Below, one piece after another: positions 5,011 to 5,971 of a DNA stretch of 5,971 nucleotides. The notes below the pieces were generated by a model. It was not told where the DNA came from. It did no database searches and saw nothing but the letters and a program-made list of their open reading frames with translations. Source of the DNA: Bacteroidales bacterium (GTDB lineage Bacteria > Bacteroidota > Bacteroidia > Bacteroidales > VadinHA17); contig JAFGXK010000334.1 of NCBI GenBank assembly GCA_016936695.1, forward strand, positions 1 to 5,971, read 5' to 3'. Position 1 is the first letter of the stretch, and each line of letters starts with the position of its first letter. Position numbers and translations under genes: made by a program.

Positions 5011-5971
5011 ATGAGATTCGTTCAGACCATTAGAAATATTTTCAAGATTGAAGATCTTCGGGCAAGGTTGATCTATACATTAGCCATAATTGCTTTATAC
5101 AGGTTTGGTAAGTATGTGACTCTTCCGGGTATTGACCCGTCTCAGCTCGGAGCCCTCAAGGCGCAGACTTCACAGGGGTTGATGGGGCTTCTTGACATGT
5201 TCTCGGGAGGTGCTTTTTCACAGGCCTCAGTTTTTGCACTGGGTATTATGCCATATATATCGGCTTCAATTGTGGTGCAGCTTCTGGGTATAGTATTCCC
5301 TTATTTCCAGAAACTTCAGAAAGAGGGCGAAAGCGGAAGAAGAAAAATGAACCAGTATACAAGGTATCTTACAGTTGCTATTCTGGTACTTCAGGCACCG
5401 ACTTACCTGGTTAACCTTACCGCACAGCTTCCGGCGACCGCATTTGTACTTGCGAACGGATTCTTTTTCAAATTGTCGTCAACAATAATCCTAACTGCAG
5501 GCACGATGTTTGTTATGTGGCTCGGCGAGAGAATAACCGACAAGGGTATTGGAAACGGGATTTCACTGATCATTATGATCGGTATCATTGCAAGGCTTCC
5601 GCAGAACTTCGTGTTCGAAGCCGGAACAAGGATGAATGGCGCCGGCGGCCCTATCGGACTCATTGTTGAGATAGTCATACTGTTTGTCATTATTCTTGGT
5701 ACAATACTTCTGGTTCAGGGGACCAGGAGGGTGCCCGTGCAGTATGCCAGACGGATTGTCGGCAACAAGCAGTACGGCGGCGTACGTCAGTATATACCCC
5801 TTAAGGTGAACGCTGCAGGTGTTATGCCAATCATATTTGCCCAGGCAATAATGATGCTTCCTATCATAATAGCAGGCTATGCACAGTCCAGCTCGGGATT
5901 TGTAGTGGCATTCTCAAATATGTACGGATTCTGGTATAACCTGGTTACAGCTATCCTTATAATTCTTTTCA
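5011..5971 (+). CDS. secY: Protein translocase subunit SecY, 3' end missing
   Basis: SecY is the channel-forming subunit of the SecYEG translocon in the inner membrane; it exports proteins with SecA and inserts membrane proteins from docked ribosomes. The start at 5011, 4 bases after the rplO stop, gives MRFVQTIRNIFKIEDLRARL, the usual N-terminus. The window shows 320 residues and cuts the codon after Phe320; a full SecY of about 440-450 residues would need roughly 125 more. SecY signature 1 is at residues 73-92 (SVFALGIMPYISASIVVQLL) and signature 2 at 170-188 (WLGERITDKGIGNGISLII). Approximate membrane segments by eye are 18-36, 72-98, 118-137, 152-171, 183-202, 214-236, 269-291 and one starting near 307, with the plug region near 56-68. 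The cytosolic loop with RRVPVQYARRIVG (239-251) precedes segment 7 and is the region that contacts ribosome and SecA in known structures. No SD is present. Confidence 0.98.
   Translation, partial: MRFVQTIRNIFKIEDLRARLIYTLAIIALYRFGKYVTLPGIDPSQLGALKAQTSQGLMGLLDMFSGGAFSQASVFALGIMPYISASIVVQLLGIVFPYFQKLQKEGESGRRKMNQYTRYLTVAILVLQAPTYLVNLTAQLPATAFVLANGFFFKLSSTIILTAGTMFVMWLGERITDKGIGNGISLIIMIGIIARLPQNFVFEAGTRMNGAGGPIGLIVEIVILFVIILGTILLVQGTRRVPVQYARRIVGNKQYGGVRQYIPLKVNAAGVMPIIFAQAIMMLPIIIAGYAQSSSGFVVAFSNMYGFWYNLVTAILIILF

Noticed and set aside
5403..5690. Minus-strand open frame of 95 codons opposite secY, with hydrophobic content
   Set aside because: It is the antisense shadow of SecY membrane segments; hydrophobic sense codons give hydrophobic antisense ones. 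No family is recognisable.
1..5971. Possible inserted accessory genes, mobile elements, CRISPR arrays, tRNAs, or internal promoters and terminators
   Set aside because: Every gap is 38 bases or shorter. Gene order is canonical throughout. No inverted repeats, repeat-spacer pattern, T-tract hairpin or convincing TAnnTTTG promoter was seen in the gaps.

Overview
The window is a single, uninterrupted, plus-strand run of ribosomal protein genes ending in the translocon gene: rplP (5' end cut off by the window) - rpmC - rpsQ - rplN - rplX - rplE - rpsN - rpsH - rplF - rplR - rpsE - rpmD - rplO - secY (3' end cut off). This is the canonical bacterial order for the end of the S10 cluster (L16-L29-S17) joined directly to the spc cluster (L14 to SecY). 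All 14 genes are recognised from their proteins. rpmD (59 codons) was found by reading the gap between rpsE and rplO.

Organism: most likely a member of Bacteroidota, probably Bacteroidales-like. The L14, S14, L16 and SecY sequences resemble that phylum as I know it from memory: for example, an 89-residue S14 without zinc-binding CXXC pairs, and a 121-residue L14 ending in SLAPEVL. Most genes also lack a Shine-Dalgarno (SD) sequence before the start, which is typical of the phylum. Base composition looks roughly mid-40s %GC by eye. Genus or species cannot be assigned from this window alone.

Layout: bases 1-1263 carry L16, L29, S17 and L14. Bases 1281-2866 carry L24, L5, S14 and S8. Bases 2883-4532 carry L6, L18, S5 and L30. 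Bases 4560-5971 carry L15 and the first 320 codons of SecY. Gaps range from a 1-base overlap (rplX/rplE) to 38 bases (rpsN/rpsH), and no gap reaches 300 bases. I see no promoter, terminator, tRNA, mobile element, CRISPR array or foreign gene, so the whole window is most simply one stretch of a long polycistronic transcript that starts upstream and continues downstream. The proteins assemble into the 30S (S17, S14, S8, S5) and 50S (L16, L29, L14, L24, L5, L6, L18, L30, L15) subunits. SecY forms the membrane channel that ribosomes and SecA feed.

No new biological system is visible. The points worth a second look are small and concern translation. Only rplE and rplF carry strong SD sequences, while AGGAGG cores occur repeatedly inside coding regions. 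Two very short reading frames (8 codons, and a bare ATG-TAA) sit in frame just before rpsH and rpmD. A perfect tandem 9-base repeat lies in the S5 loop linked to spectinomycin resistance.
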